This document shows positions 1 through 11,626 of a stretch of 64,000 nt of DNA, piece by piece (within the stretch, counting starts at the first letter, position 1; each line of letters opens with the position of its first letter). A program made the translations under genes and the position numbers. The notes under the pieces are model-generated. The model was given only the letters and a program-made list of their open reading frames with translations, was not told where the DNA came from and did not search any database. Origin of the DNA: Omphiscola glabra (taxonomy: Eukaryota > Mollusca > Gastropoda > Lymnaeidae); NCBI GenBank assembly GCA_964017045.1, contig OZ024811.1:8643674-8707673 (forward strand), given 5' to 3'.

Positions 1-1601
1 CATTCAGATTCTTTAATAGAAAAAAAAACGTTAGGGATTTTCTATGGAGTAAGTAAAATTGAAAATACATCCCACCAAATTTTAACTTTTATTTTTAAAA
101 TTTAATTAGTTTAAATATTTTTAATGCCAAAAACTTGCTTTTATCAATTTTATAAATTAATAAAAATTTAAAATTAAATTTAAAAAAAATAAAAATATGC
201 TGTTTATTAAATTAAGGGCAAAGAAAATTCATAGCCAAATATTACTCACTAATTCACTTATTACTCATATTAGAGATGAAAGGAAATTTTAAACTGCATT
301 ACGAATTTTTTACTTCTGGACAAGATAAAACAAAATAATGAGCAGGTCCGTAGATATGATATAATCATAATTAGAAAAAGAAAACAAAGTAAGCTGATAT
401 AAATTTTAAAATCAAATACACAGATTAGGGGGAAGTCTGAAAGATTACTAAACGGATTCATTAGTTTTGTGATCTTTCGGATTTTCGAAATCTCAGTGTG
501 TTAGATTTCATATTACTTCAAACTGAACACCCCACCCAATATGACATAATTTTGTAAAAGGCTATAAATTATTCAGAAAAGCATAATATCGAACACTTAA
601 CTCTTAATGATTTAAGACATAAAAGTGACTAGAGTTGATATGTTAGTAGAATTCATTGAATAAATCTTTTTACTTATTTATATTTGATTTTGTCTTGACC
701 TGCCATCACTTGCCATAGTTGCCATCACTTGCCGTTTTAAGTTATTGAATTGCCATAACTTGCCATCATTGCCATCACTTGTCATCATTGCCTTCATAGC
801 CATCACTTAGCGTCATTGCCATCACTTCCATCATTGCAATCACTTGCCGTTATAGCCAATGAAAATTACCTCTTGGAAAAGGTTGAAGTTCACCAAAAAG
901 CGAATTTATGATATTGATTTTAATTTGTTTAAAATTGAAAGGTCCATATACTTTAAAAATTAGTATTAAATCTGATGCCCATTAGATAATATTGCATGCT
1001 TTAAAATAGTTTTTGTAAAGAATTAAAATATGGCGCTATGTTGAAGTATAAAGATCACGATTGAAGCCATTAGTGTACAATTAAACAACCCCTAAAAACA
1101 ACATTTTTTTTTATAACTCGTGTATAAATTGTAATATCAAGCATGAGGGTGGGGCTCAAAATTTTACAAAACATACACACAAGAAACGCATTTTATAAGA
1201 ATCCCAAAAAGTGCTCCCCCCCCCCCCCCAACAAAATTTTTCACTCCCCTGAATTAAATTAATATTCTAATGATCCGACCGCTTTTACACCACAGATTTA
1301 TTTCACCAACTATTTAAGAAAAACGAAAGAAAATATTACGCACCAAACTCTCTTGCATTGTTTTTTTAAAAAAAGATCTTATTTAACGCAGCTATCGGGA
1401 ATTTTATTTTATGAAATCAGCAAAAAAACTTTTATAATTCAAATTATTCGCCCTAAATTGAGAAAAGGTTGTTTAATTTCTAAGTAAAAGGTAAGCCATT
1501 TAGAAATAATGTGCGTGTGGGGATGGGAAATAATAGTTATTGTCTAGCAATTAGACTTTGTTTGCCTGCTTTCCAGATCGCGTAGCCTACGTTGAGCGGA
1601 C
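1..1601. other. Upstream noncoding region of the LPMO-like gene
   Basis: AT-rich sequence with no convincing coding exon. It contains a degenerate TTGCCATCAC minisatellite (about 697-857) and a C-run near 1216. A pyrimidine-rich acceptor (tgctttccag, ending near 1592) lies just before the LPMO start codon, so an upstream noncoding exon may exist to the left or outside the window. Confidence 0.6.
697..857. repeat. Minisatellite, TTGCCATCAC unit
   Basis: Roughly ten-base units of the form TTGCCATCAC, with variants, repeat across this stretch. It lies about 750 bases upstream of the LPMO start. Confidence 0.8.
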
Positions 1602-1775
1602 ATGCTAGGATCTGACATAGTGGCGCTTGCATCTTTCTGTTGTATCTTTCTTGTGGATGGATCAACGGCTGGTACCCGGATGTTGGAACCCCCGTCACGT
1701 GCAACACTGTGGAGGTTTGGCTACGGGACGCCTTCAAATACATTGGATGACAAAACTGATTGCGGCGGATATGAC
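1602..1775 (+). CDS. LPMO-like gene exon 1
   Basis: Residues 1-58: signal peptide and start of the AA15 core (LEPPSR, LWRFGYGTP, CGGYD). The ATG at 1602 opens a hydrophobic leader. Donor is GAC|GTAGGT, phase 0. The residue at the expected mature start is Gly, not His. Confidence 0.85.
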
Positions 1776-4700
1776 GTAGGTGACACCATTCAGCCCATAA
1801 CTTGATCAACATAACACCACACCCAGTATACATCATACACCAAAATTAAGCCTGCGCAACTCAAAATATAATGCAGCCCGTATTACTTTATGAAAATCTG
1901 TGCGGGCCGAAAGAAAATAAGACCCCGGGGGGGCGGGGGGAAGAGAGATTTTAAGAAAATAATAATGAAAAATAATATTTACTTCGCGGGCCACAAAGTG
2001 GGTGCTGGTAGGCCGCATGCGATCCGCGGGCCGTATGTTGTGCAGGCCTGCACCAAACGAATGCCACACAACTCATACACTAAACATATGTAATATATCT
2101 CATACAGTGTTTCTTTCAGACATTACCCCCCAACCCCGTGGGAGGGCAGTTAAGATTTTCGGGGGGAGGGCAGTGCCAGTGGACAGTGGCCAGAAGCGTA
2201 GCTAAGACAACTTTGAGGCATTTCAAAATTCGAGTAGGAAGCGCCAAAATTAGCTATACTAAAGTCATGCTTTTATGATGAAATATCATTTGAAAATAGA
2301 TTGCACATATTTGATACTTGGCACAAACTATTATTAAAATTGTATAGCTCTATATTCATGTATTTTATTACAATGTTATTTAAGTCTTTAAAAATGAATA
2401 GTTGAAATAAAATTAAGTATATAAAAATAAAAAATACCGATATATGCGAGCAATGATAAAGTAAGACTTTGGCCTATAAACAGGAGAGGCCAGTACGATA
2501 TTAGTAACCGAATTCAGTAAGAATTCTAACAATAAAAACAATAATACGCTAACACGATTATAATAATAATACTCTACGGAACATCAAATATATCGAGCGT
2601 GGCGATATTTCATAGATTCCAATAATTGCAGTCGGCTAAAGGCATTAGTTACTATGCTCTTTAAAACTGTTTAAAAATGATGACCTTTTAAATATTCATT
2701 TTAATACCATACTTATTTTTCATATTGTTGCTACACATTTTTCGGGGGGGGGGGGGGTGGGACTAGAGTTGCTCCAGAGGGCAGTGCCCCCCTCCCCCGA
2801 GAGATGCCTGAAGGAAAAATACCAAACACAAGTCAAACATTTATTCTTCTTCTATATTATTATTATTAAGGGTCCACAATCAATTTATTGATCATTCTGG
2901 CTCCTATGCATGTAGAGGGGATTTGCAATGTTTCTGTACCTGGTGTTGATGAGGATATTTCACTGGTTGTCAGGGCTACTTAGTACTTAGTGAGGGTATC
3001 ATGCACTGAGGGTTGGGAGGCCTGATGCAATAGACGCAAATGAGTCAAGTTGTGTCGCCTCAACTGTTCCTTTTGAAAGTTTGTTCCAGTCCCTGATTGT
3101 CTTTGGCAGGAATGAGTAGTTACTATACTGGCTTCTCGCTGGTATGAGCCGGAACTGCCTGTCATGGCCCCGTCGCTCTCTATGGGGGAGAGGGACGAGT
3201 TTCTGTTTAATGCTGGAGCAGTGGATCAGCCCATTATTTATCTTGTATATCATGGAGAGCCTGGATAGTCGTCGTCGTTCCTTAAATAGTGACCAGCCCG
3301 GTGTTTCCAGCATGCTGCCAACACTAGAAGTATTCCTGCAGCGGGTCAGGACAAAGCGTGCTGCCCGTCGCTGGACCACCTCCAACCTGTCGATGCTCTT
3401 CTGGGTAAATGCATAATCTGAAAGCGGCCGGACAAAGGCTTTATAGGCTCTTTATTTTACACTGGAGTTTCTGATCTTTAGATTACGCATTAAGAACCCC
3501 AGAGTTTTGTTTGCCTGGTTGCACACATTGTTAATATGCTCGTTCCAGCAGACCTCTCTTTGAATGGTAACACCCAGGTACCTTACGGAGGAAGCAGGCT
3601 CAAGTATATGGCCATGCAGTTCGTAATGGTAGTGTAGAGGAGTACAACTTCTAGAGACTGACAGTGTCTGGCACTTGGCAGAGTTGGAGGGATAAAATCC
3701 CATGTCCCAGCTCATCTCTCTCTCAGCTAACCGATTGAGATCCTGTTGTAGCTGGTACTGGTTAGATCTGTTGGCGATCGATCTATACACCGCCGTGTCA
3801 TCTGCGAACAGTCTTGCGTGGGATGTCAGTTTCTCTAGTAGGTCATTGATGTATGCTAAGAACAAACAAGGGCACCTTAGGGAACCCCTAACTTAACATC
3901 GTCAAAGGAGTAGCTTGTACCGTCCACCACTACTGCTTGGCATCGGTTGCTGAGGAAGCTAGAGAGCCATGTTTTAGTAGTGCATTGGATCTCATATCTC
4001 TGTAGTTTGTGTAAAAGCAAACTATGATTGCCACGGTCCATCACCAGCACATCAGTTTGCTTGCTGTTCTCCAGATTGGTCATCAAGTCTTCTACAAATT
4101 CAATAAGTTGGGTCTCACATGATCTATTGACTCGGAAGCCATATTGACAGTCATTGAGTATATTTTGGCTTTCAAGATGCTTCATGACTGCGCTTACGAT
4201 TATGTTCTCCAACTATTTACATTCTATGCTGGTGAGGGATATCGGACGATAGTTGGAAGGGTCGGACTGCTCCCCTTTCTATTAGATTGGAGTGACATGC
4301 GCTGTTCTCCAGTCTGCTGGAGCATTGCCTGTGCACAGCGACGATTGGAAGAGGATTGTTAGTGCAGGAGCGATTTTTTGACAAATTCTTTGAGCACCCG
4401 TGGTTTGATATTGTCAGTACACCATGGTTTTTAGGGGTTAGTGGTTTTTTTGAAACATTACGTAATCTTCATACACTACATACAAAATTTGCCAATATTA
4501 CTTAACAGATACAGTGGAATGCTAAAATGCTCCCACTTTTACGCTACCTGTATGACTTCGGATATATAGCGATGCATGTCCCACTCCCGAAGTTTTGTAT
4601 ATTCCATTAAATAACGTTAAAAAAATTACTTAAAGTAGATTTAAAAAGTATTAAACATGTATAATTTCATGTTGTCCGTTTTTATCAAATTTAAATGTAA

Positions 4701-7700
4701 AACAAATCAAAAATATTTTTAAAAATTAAATAAAATAATGAATCAAGGCTTCTGCGAGACCACTCCGTATGTGACATGGGCGCATGAGAACGCATAAGTG
4801 GCCAGGCTGCATACACAAACCCCGTACTGGTGCGTCTCAGGCTCTCCAATTTAATGCATCTTAGTTATTGAGTTATTGTGGGGTTCGAATGTATTTTAGA
4901 AATAAAAAAGAAGTTGAATTGAATAACTACAAAACACGGTACTCTATCTTATACCTGACTACCATATATCATAGATGTGATCATCATACAATAACAGGTC
5001 CATTACAGACTTAACGGAGGCCGGTGTGGTGTCTGTGGTGACCCAATCAACATGAAAACGCCAAGGAAGCACGAGGCAGGGGGAGAATATTCACCTTTCC
5101 CACGACCCGTAAGAGCTAGCAAGAAAAATGGTTACCTTACCGTTGTCATGGAAACGACAGAAAGTTTATTTGGCAAATTTGAGGTAATTTTTATGCATGT
5201 TTACTTTAACTGGTTTGTCCGAATGCCATTCCGGGCAAAGCCGGATATTTTTGCTAGTGAATATATATATATAAGTATAAGTGTAGTTAACGGTAAGTGA
5301 AAATGTGTTTGTTTGTTTGTTCCTCATACGTTTTTGCATAGATTTAGGAATGTTGACCATTCTTGACATATATATCCATCATTATCCGGAAGGAACTCTT
5401 GGGGTTTATTAACTTTGTAACATTCCATTTAAGCCCAGGGGCCCCAAATTCTTCCACCACCCCCGACGAGACGTTCGATCTTACTATATATTTGAATACG
5501 AGGCGTACGAGCCGTAAGATCGTAATATTCTTGAATATCAATGACTATACATTTGTACTGTGACAGTCCATCCCTTACTTCATTTCATGTCTCAGCGTAA
5601 ACAGTGCACAAATACCAATACACTAACTCTAATCGGTTAGTTATGCAACAATGTTTATTTTTTACAAGTAACAATAGTGTATTTATATATTAATGGATTC
5701 CAGCCTAATGAACTATTCAACATCCTCTTGTCTAACCGCCATCTACATACCACGAACACAACAACTAAACTAAGACGTCACTTCCCCTACCCAAATACGT
5801 CACAACATTCTCATACGATATATAAAGCTAAACATATACTCTCTAACTAACCATGTTTTACGTACCAACTTATCCACATTGATTTCATACCCTTGACACC
5901 CCCTTATGAGCTATATTAATAAAATGACCAAAAAATACTCCTGCATGAAAATGTGGAACTTGATCAAATTTATAACACACACACTTGATTATCCGTATTC
6001 AAATATCGATGGCTACTGAACTCATAATATCCATTCCCCTGGGAGCCCCATTTAATTTTTCTGTATATAAGCTATGTAAATATCAATAGGCTTAGACAAC
6101 GCTATAGGTTCTATGAAAATTGATGGATACAGGCCTAGGGCAGTGGTCAGAAAACTCAGGAGCAGGACGAATAAAAAAATTTTGAGAGCCAAAATTCTTT
6201 TCAAGAACCGGTCAAGAACCATATTTTTCGGAGTAAAACCCGATTTGGCGACCACTGGTTAAATAATAAAAAACAATTTATTTTCATATTTAATGGCGTC
6301 GAGGTACTTACAAGTTATTTTATTTGTGGTGTACACATTTTTATACGAATTTATTAAGAACACTGTACTTTAAAACATCTATCTAAGGAAGGTACTACGC
6401 GTTTGTTCTACATCTTTGAGTTGGTGCGTACATTTATGAGGAAGACATTCTTTTACACACAGAACAATATCATATCAGTCCAAAGTAGATTTCACTTTTT
6501 TAATTAAATTATTTACATGTCGTACATTCAGAATAAGCTTCGTCAATTAGATACACAATAAGTTGTCAAAATATATTTTTCTGACATCAGATATTGACTC
6601 GGTAGTGTTAAAGATGTCCTTTTTATTTTTCTAATGTTCATACAAGTTTCAAATGTTTCGAAATCAAATTTAAATTTTAAAATGTATTTTCCTTATAATA
6701 GCCAAATTTTACATGAAAGCTAATAATGAAATATTTAGTCTTAATTTTATGTTGTAGTCTCGAAATAAAGGCCATATAAAAAGAGGCAATTTGTACAAAT
6801 TATTTAAAGATTTAGGAGAAAAAAAAAGGCTAACCCCACAAACAACTGTTACAATAATCTAATCTTGAATGGATTAGAGTTACCGCTATAGAATTTGCTG
6901 TTCTCTTATTGAGTTGAGGACGCAGCTGACCCAGGGCGCGTAGATGACAGAATCATGCCCTGACTACAGAACTGATATGTGGAATCATACTGAGTTTACT
7001 ATCAATATAGAAACCAAGGTCTCGGACAGTGGAGGACAACGGGATCTCTGATTCACCAACTTTTAATTTTATTGATGTGATAGCAACTTTCCGAAGATTT
7101 GCGTTTGAACCACAAACAATTGCCTCAGTCTTGTCATCATTTAATTTTAGTCTGTTTGATGACATCCACTCCATTCTTTTACAGCAAGACAGCAGTCCTC
7201 GACCGCCCGAACAGCAGCAGCACACTCCAAGGGATTAGGGCGGAAACACTTGTACATTTCCCTCGAATTTCCCCAATATCAGTTAATATATCTTTTTTAA
7301 AGTTTCTTTAAGCTTCTTATCATAGAACGTTCGATTTTTATAAGGGGTTAAGATTATATAAATGTCCTTTTCAAGTTTCATATTTTCTATGAATTGTCCT
7401 CAAATGTTATGAAATCAGATTTAAAGTTATTTTTGAAATTTCTAGACCATTTCAAATGAGAGGAAGAGTTTCTAAAATGTATTTTCCTTAAAATATCCAA
7501 AGTTATACAAGAGGACTTATGTTGCAATGCTAGAATATACGTAAATTGTTGCAGATAGGCCAAAAACACACGTTTCACAATTATTCTTTTTTTTTTTCAA
7601 ACTAATAATATCCACAAAGTTTTGTGCAGAAGGAGCCAATTTTCTTAAAAATAATGCGATTTATCTTTTGCAGTTTTCAACAAATTTTAATAGGACAATT

Positions 7701-8576
7701 TTTAAAATAAATGTATGATCCAACCTAAATTACTTACTGAAGTAAAATATTAAAGATACATTTCTTTTCTCGCCGTGGGTCCCAAAAGTAAAAGTTTAAA
7801 AGGCAACATCTTTGCAAATTCCTTCCAATTTTAATGAGATCGAAGGGATAACTAAAATGGCCTCTTTTGAATGGTGATCATATTTCATTTTAATTGATAA
7901 AAGGCCATATTGCTTTGGCACTGATGTATACTTTTTAAAGATAAGACATCTCCTAAAAGTTAGGTTTGGTATTTAACTCATTATTCTTTTCATAAAATGA
8001 AATAAATTTTTTACCATTTCATTACGTTTTATTCGGATGGTGCACATTATTACAAGTATTACATAGTTCAACGTGAGGCATAAAGTCATAAAGAGCTCTC
8101 TGGCGTATTCGGGGTTTACCGACCTAGTTCTTCTGTTTTTAATGTTGATTTCTACCTTTGAATGATTTATGTTTGGGAAGGGAGAATCACAAGTTTGAGA
8201 TTTATCCCCAAACAGCATTTAGTCAAAATATGAGATGTTACATGTTATGAGGATAGCAATTTCTCAAATGTATCATTTGTTACACACTGAAACATTTCAA
8301 TCCATATTAGATTACACTTTTTTTATAATATACAGTTTAAGAAATTTAAAATTATAGTTACCTGTTTGCCAAATTTTTGTCTGATTGGTCCCTATAGGTC
8401 ATATTTATATGTCCATTAGTTTCCTGTATCATATTTAAGTAGCCTCTACTTGTCTATATGTCTTATAAATAATATATAATAATTTATAAATAATAAATAT
8501 TATAAATAATTATAATAATATGACAATTAGTTGCTTATATGTCGTTTTGTTATGCCCGCTTTATATGTTATATGAC

Positions 8577-8662
<86 letters not shown>

Positions 8663-11272
8663 ACTAGTTGCCTTTATGACATATTTTATTTAATTTGTCT
8701 GCCAGTTCCGTTTGTGTCGAATTCCTGAGCCCATGACAACACCAGACCAATTATGTTTTGACGAACATCTTCTAGCTATCCTAGAGTCCGAGCATGGTAC
8801 GAGCTACCAGATCGGCTCACGTCAGGGCTTGCATGTTCTAAACCTTCACCTTCCTGCTTCTCTAACCTGTCAGCACTGCATTCTACAATGGCGGCATGTG
8901 ACAGGTATGTTTAGGAGGGATACACACGTATGTACAAAACTTGTTTGACAGATGGGCGTCTATAATGTGCATGACAGATGGGTGTATAAAGTGTATGACA
9001 GATGTGTGTATAAAATGTGTATAACATTTGGGAGTATAAAATGTGTATGACAGATGGGTGTATAAAATGTGTGGGGCAGATGTGTGTATAAAATGAGTAC
9101 GACAGATGGGTGTATAAAATGTGTATGAAAGATGGGTGCATAAAATGTGTATGTGCATTAACTGATGTGTATGTGTATGAACTACTATGTGTATAAAATA
9201 TGTATGTGTTTTAACTGATGTGTGTACTAAATGTGTATGTGTATTAACTGATGTGTGTTTAAAACATGTATGACAGGTGTGTGTAAACACTCTTTATGTA
9301 CATGACGTGTGTAGATGTTACAGATGTGTTGACAACAGGTTTATATTTTAATGCCAAGAGTTCGATGGCTACGTTTTGTCTAGGGGTTAATTATATTTAC
9401 GTCACAAAAAATTGATCATTAAAATACAGTATCGTTATTAACACAACTAAATCGTCAACTGCCATAACTTCATCACAACAACTACACAACAATAATACGT
9501 CATTTCCCCTTCCCACAAAATACGTCACAAAATACTAAGCATAATAGATAAAGCAACACATATAATCTCTAAACAACACGCAATCATAATATACATTGAA
9601 GTCCTTAACACTCGTGGGTAACTGAAAGATGTGTAAAAGACGGATGTGTGTTTCAGATGTCTGGGTGTAACAGGTATATGTAAATGACAGGTATGTATAC
9701 AAGGGAATATTGCTGGTCATAACTAACTAGTGTTAAAATGATGTGCTACTACAGGTATGTGAGTGAGTGAGTGTAAACCGGCATGTGTGGAGGATTCCTG
9801 TGTGTGTTTAAGAAAGAAGTGTGTGTATTTAATGACAGTTATTTATAAGTATCACTTGTTTTTGTGTGTCTTAACTAGACAAGACCTAAAGGCCTATCTT
9901 GGATATACATGTAGGCTATTTCTTGTCTGTTTGTTTTCAGGTTTTATGACGAATCAAGACTCATGTTTAACCGGACAGGATGGACAGATTAAATGTCACG
10001 TGTGTCAAGGTTGTGGAGAACAGGTTAATGACAATAGCTTCTTATAATATATTCAATATCCCAAATATCCCAACAATCTTCAAAATACACCAATAGGCTA
10101 AATACTAATAACAAATAAAAAATACCAACAATATCCCAAACATCCCAACCATCTCGTATATCCCTGATTATGTTCTCCAGGTATGGTACACAGGATGCAC
10201 TGATGTCGCCATCCTTGATGACACCCAATCTTCTCCAATCCGTGTGTCCACGCCGCCACCTACCATGACGTCACCGCCTGGACAAAGGAAGGCGTGTCCA
10301 TGTCCTAACGTTGACCCCAACGATAATTTAATAAACTACTCTCCTCCATACAACATGTCTTTGTCAAATCATAGTTTGATGTCCCTCACAAATGACAGGT
10401 TTAATAACACAGTTCGTGTCTATAACAACACAGGGAGCGTCTATAATAACACAAGTCGTGTCTACAACTTCAGTAATGTCGTAGAGCCACGTAATATAAC
10501 TTTGAAACTATTCACAGGTTACCTCAAGCCAATCCCCACCTCAATTGACCTCACCTTGCTTGCCCCCACCTTACCTGCTCCCCTCTTACCTGCCAACATC
10601 ATACCTGTTTCCATCTCATCTGTCGCTAACTTACCTGTCCCCGTCTCATATGCCTCCACCTTGCCAAAACCGATAAATACCACGCCAGAAATACCATCTT
10701 CGCCCCCACCACAAGCTTTAAGAGCCCTTAAACTACATCCAAGATTTAGAACTTTTGCATCAGCTCAAAAATCCATGACACCCAGGACCGCCGAAGTGCT
10801 GAACACCTCGGATGGAAAGTCCCGCCACGCTTCACCGATTACAACTAAGAAGCTTAAGCAAGCATCACAAGATTTTTGTTACATCGCAAATACTGAACGT
10901 CCACAAAGTTTAAGCGTGGATTTCTGGTGCAGCGTAAACTGCCCTGGTCAAGGTGTGAAAACCTGTTTCTTCAGCACTTGCAAACCTGTCTTGTGCGGTG
11001 ATCGCTTTCGGTCAGGACGTCCTCAGGACTTCACTATGACATCAACAAACATGCGCCAGAATGCGGCCAAACTTACGCTTAGTGGTGAACTTGGGTCCGG
11101 CTCACCAAGACCAGAAGTTATAAGATCACATCTGCCTTTTTTAAACACGTATAGCAACTCTATCAATCATGGCCAGTACTTCCAGACTTTTGGTCCACCG
11201 ATGGTCAGAGGTCGAGGTAATTGGTTCAATTTTATGTCCCTTTTCATGGTCAGTGAATTCTTGGATATTTGA
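1602..11272 (+). CDS. AA15-type lytic polysaccharide monooxygenase-like secreted protein, His1 missing
   Basis: Five exons: 1602-1775, 4998-5183, 8706-8904, 9941-10023 and 10181-11272 (stop TGA). They join in phase to 577 codons. AA15 enzymes are secreted copper monooxygenases that oxidatively cut chitin or cellulose. Visible landmarks are a signal peptide ending near STA (residue 23), RMLEPPSRATLWRFGYGTP, CGGYD, NGGRCGVCGD, HEAGG with the second copper-site His (residue 83), FRLC, SLTCQHCILQW, CQGCGEQ and GCTDVAI. A Pro/Thr/Asn-rich linker follows from about 230 to 445. Near residues 447-486 there is a Cys module with FWCSVNC, like the C-terminal module of many molluscan AA15 proteins. The mature N-terminus should begin His-Gly-Arg; here it reads Gly-Thr-Arg, so the histidine brace is incomplete. 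The reading frame is otherwise intact. The exact 3' end is less certain because a possible donor (GTCGAG|GTAATT) lies near 11217. Confidence 0.85.
1845..2050. mobile_element. Degenerate hAT-like MITE
   Basis: Ends resemble each other in inverted form (CCTGCGCAAC at left; GTATGTTGTGCAGGCCTG at right) with GCGGGCC motifs typical of short hAT elements. CACCAAA flanks both sides (1838-1844 and 2051-2057), a likely target duplication. The left tip is decayed. Confidence 0.4.
2866..4440 (-). mobile_element. CR1-like non-LTR retrotransposon, 5'-truncated and broken
   Basis: Minus-strand pieces of a reverse transcriptase read in order from 4440 down: PADWRTAHVTP, LNDCQYGFRVNRSC, then ARLFADDTAVY (the FADD catalytic box), VRYLGVTIQ, and a C-terminal part with VVQRRAARFVL and RDWNKLS. 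Frameshifts and stops separate at least three blocks, so it is dead. The 3' end runs into a TAATAATAATAATA tail near 2866, typical of this kind of LINE. It sits in intron 1 of the LPMO-like gene, on the opposite strand. Confidence 0.85.
4998..5183 (+). CDS. LPMO-like gene exon 2
   Basis: 62 codons, phase 0 at both ends, from acceptor ataacag to donor GAG|GTAATT. Encodes NGGRCGVCGDP and KHEAGGEY, the segment with the second copper-ligand histidine. A nearer acceptor (attacag) would give the wrong phase. Confidence 0.87.
5570..5905. repeat. Dispersed repeat, copy 1
   Basis: Shares blocks with about 9400-9610, including CGTCA(C/T)TTCCCCT, AATACGTCACAA and a run ending in ATA..CTCTAA. Family unknown. 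Confidence 0.4.
6141..6257. mobile_element. Short hAT-like MITE
   Basis: Starts CAGTGGTCAGAAAACTC and ends TTGGCGACCACTG, giving terminal inverted CAGTGGTC. Flanking 8-mers do not match, so the target duplication has decayed. Confidence 0.45.
6828..7230 (-). mobile_element. CR1-like LINE reverse transcriptase fragment
   Basis: The minus strand encodes WMSSNRLKLNDDKTEAIVCG and VRDLGFYIDSKLSM, the conserved region after the RT active site of CR1-type LINEs. Past a frameshift it continues with LRALGQLRPQL and SRLDYCNS. Both ends are missing. Confidence 0.8.
8580..8660. repeat. (AT)n microsatellite
   Basis: About 80 bases of uninterrupted AT, 45 bases before exon 3 of the LPMO-like gene. Confidence 0.97.
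8706..8904 (+). CDS. LPMO-like gene exon 3
   Basis: 199 bases from acceptor tctgccag to donor ACAG|GTATGT. Encodes FRLCRIPEP, the middle of the core, and SLTCQHCILQWRHVTG. A minisatellite starts right at its donor. Confidence 0.88.
8905..9290 (+). repeat. Minisatellite at LPMO exon 3 donor
   Basis: Units of roughly 28 bases of the form ACAGATGGGTGTATAAAATG start directly after the exon 3 donor. GACAGATGTGTGT in each unit resembles the exon end plus donor, GACAG|GTATGT; a few later copies (near 9690 and 9753) read ACAGGTATGT exactly. Confidence 0.8.
9400..9610. repeat. Dispersed repeat, copy 2
   Basis: Partner of 5570-5905 with the same TACGTCA..TTCCCCT and AATACGTCACAA blocks. Lies in intron 3 of the LPMO-like gene. 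Confidence 0.4.
9941..10023 (+). CDS. LPMO-like gene exon 4
   Basis: 83 bases between acceptor tgttttcag and donor CAG|GTTAAT. Encodes a cysteine-rich end of the core (DSCLTGQDG, CHVCQGCGEQ). Confidence 0.85.
10181..11272 (+). CDS. LPMO-like gene exon 5 (linker and Cys module)
   Basis: Begins VWYTGCTDVAIL, the last conserved AA15 block, then a long low-complexity linker with repeated VYNNT sequons and Leu-Pro-Ala runs, then a Cys motif around CYIANTERP and FWCSVNCPGQ. The frame is open to TGA at 11270-11272. Confidence 0.83.
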   Translation, partial: VWYTGCTDVAILDDTQSSPIRVSTPPPTMTSPPGQRKACPCPNVDPNDNLINYSPPYNMSLSNHSLMSLTNDRFNNTVRVYNNTGSVYNNTSRVYNFSNVVEPRNITLKLFTGYLKPIPTSIDLTLLAPTLPAPLLPANIIPVSISSVANLPVPVSYASTLPKPINTTPEIPSSPPPQALRALKLHPRFRTFASAQKSMTPRTAEVLNTSDGKSRHASPITTKKLKQASQDFCYIANTERPQSLSVDFWCSVNCPGQGVKTCFFSTCKPVLCGDRFRSGRPQDFTMTSTNMRQNAAKLTLSGELGSGSPRPEVIRSHLPFLNTYSNSINHGQYFQTFGPPMVRGRGNWFNFMSLFMVSEFLDI

Positions 11273-11620
11273 ATACTGACTGAACATTTGACAAAATCAG
11301 ACATTTGTTGTCATAGGAATCACTTGAGCTGTCATTTATTTCCAGGACATTGTTTGTATACCATGTCTCTTTTTGTGTGCCTTGTTATTGCGGACCCTCA
11401 ATATGTGTGTGCCCTGTAATTTTTATGAGTAAACCGATCACACACACAAAATATTTCAAAACTGTCAAATCCAACAGTATGACGTCACATATGCCACAGA
11501 AAATTACAATTAAATTTCGTAGCACAAAGAGCCCGGGCCACTCCAGGCGGCAAAATATTGTCCTACCCCAGATGACACCGGTGCGTAATACCATAAATTA
11601 AGGGCACCTAAAAGCTAAGA

Positions 11621-11626
11621 AATAAA
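11621..11626 (+). promoter_or_regulatory. Candidate polyadenylation signal, LPMO-like gene
   Basis: AATAAA about 350 bases after the stop codon. Another AATAAA lies near 12689. Confidence 0.35.

Larger units (their letters stand above)
1776..4997. other. LPMO-like gene intron 1
   Basis: Holds a hAT-like relic (1845-2050), G-runs, and a 5'-truncated CR1-like LINE on the minus strand (2866-4440). No host exon seen in it. Confidence 0.7.
5184..8705. other. LPMO-like gene intron 2
   Basis: AT-rich intron holding a dispersed repeat (5570-5905), a short hAT-like MITE (6141-6257), a CR1-like LINE fragment (6828-7230) and an AT microsatellite before exon 3. No host exon found. Confidence 0.7.

Noticed and set aside
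8883..9290. His/Thr-rich minus-strand frame of 135 codons
   Set aside because: It is the antisense of the exon 3 donor repeat of the LPMO-like gene.
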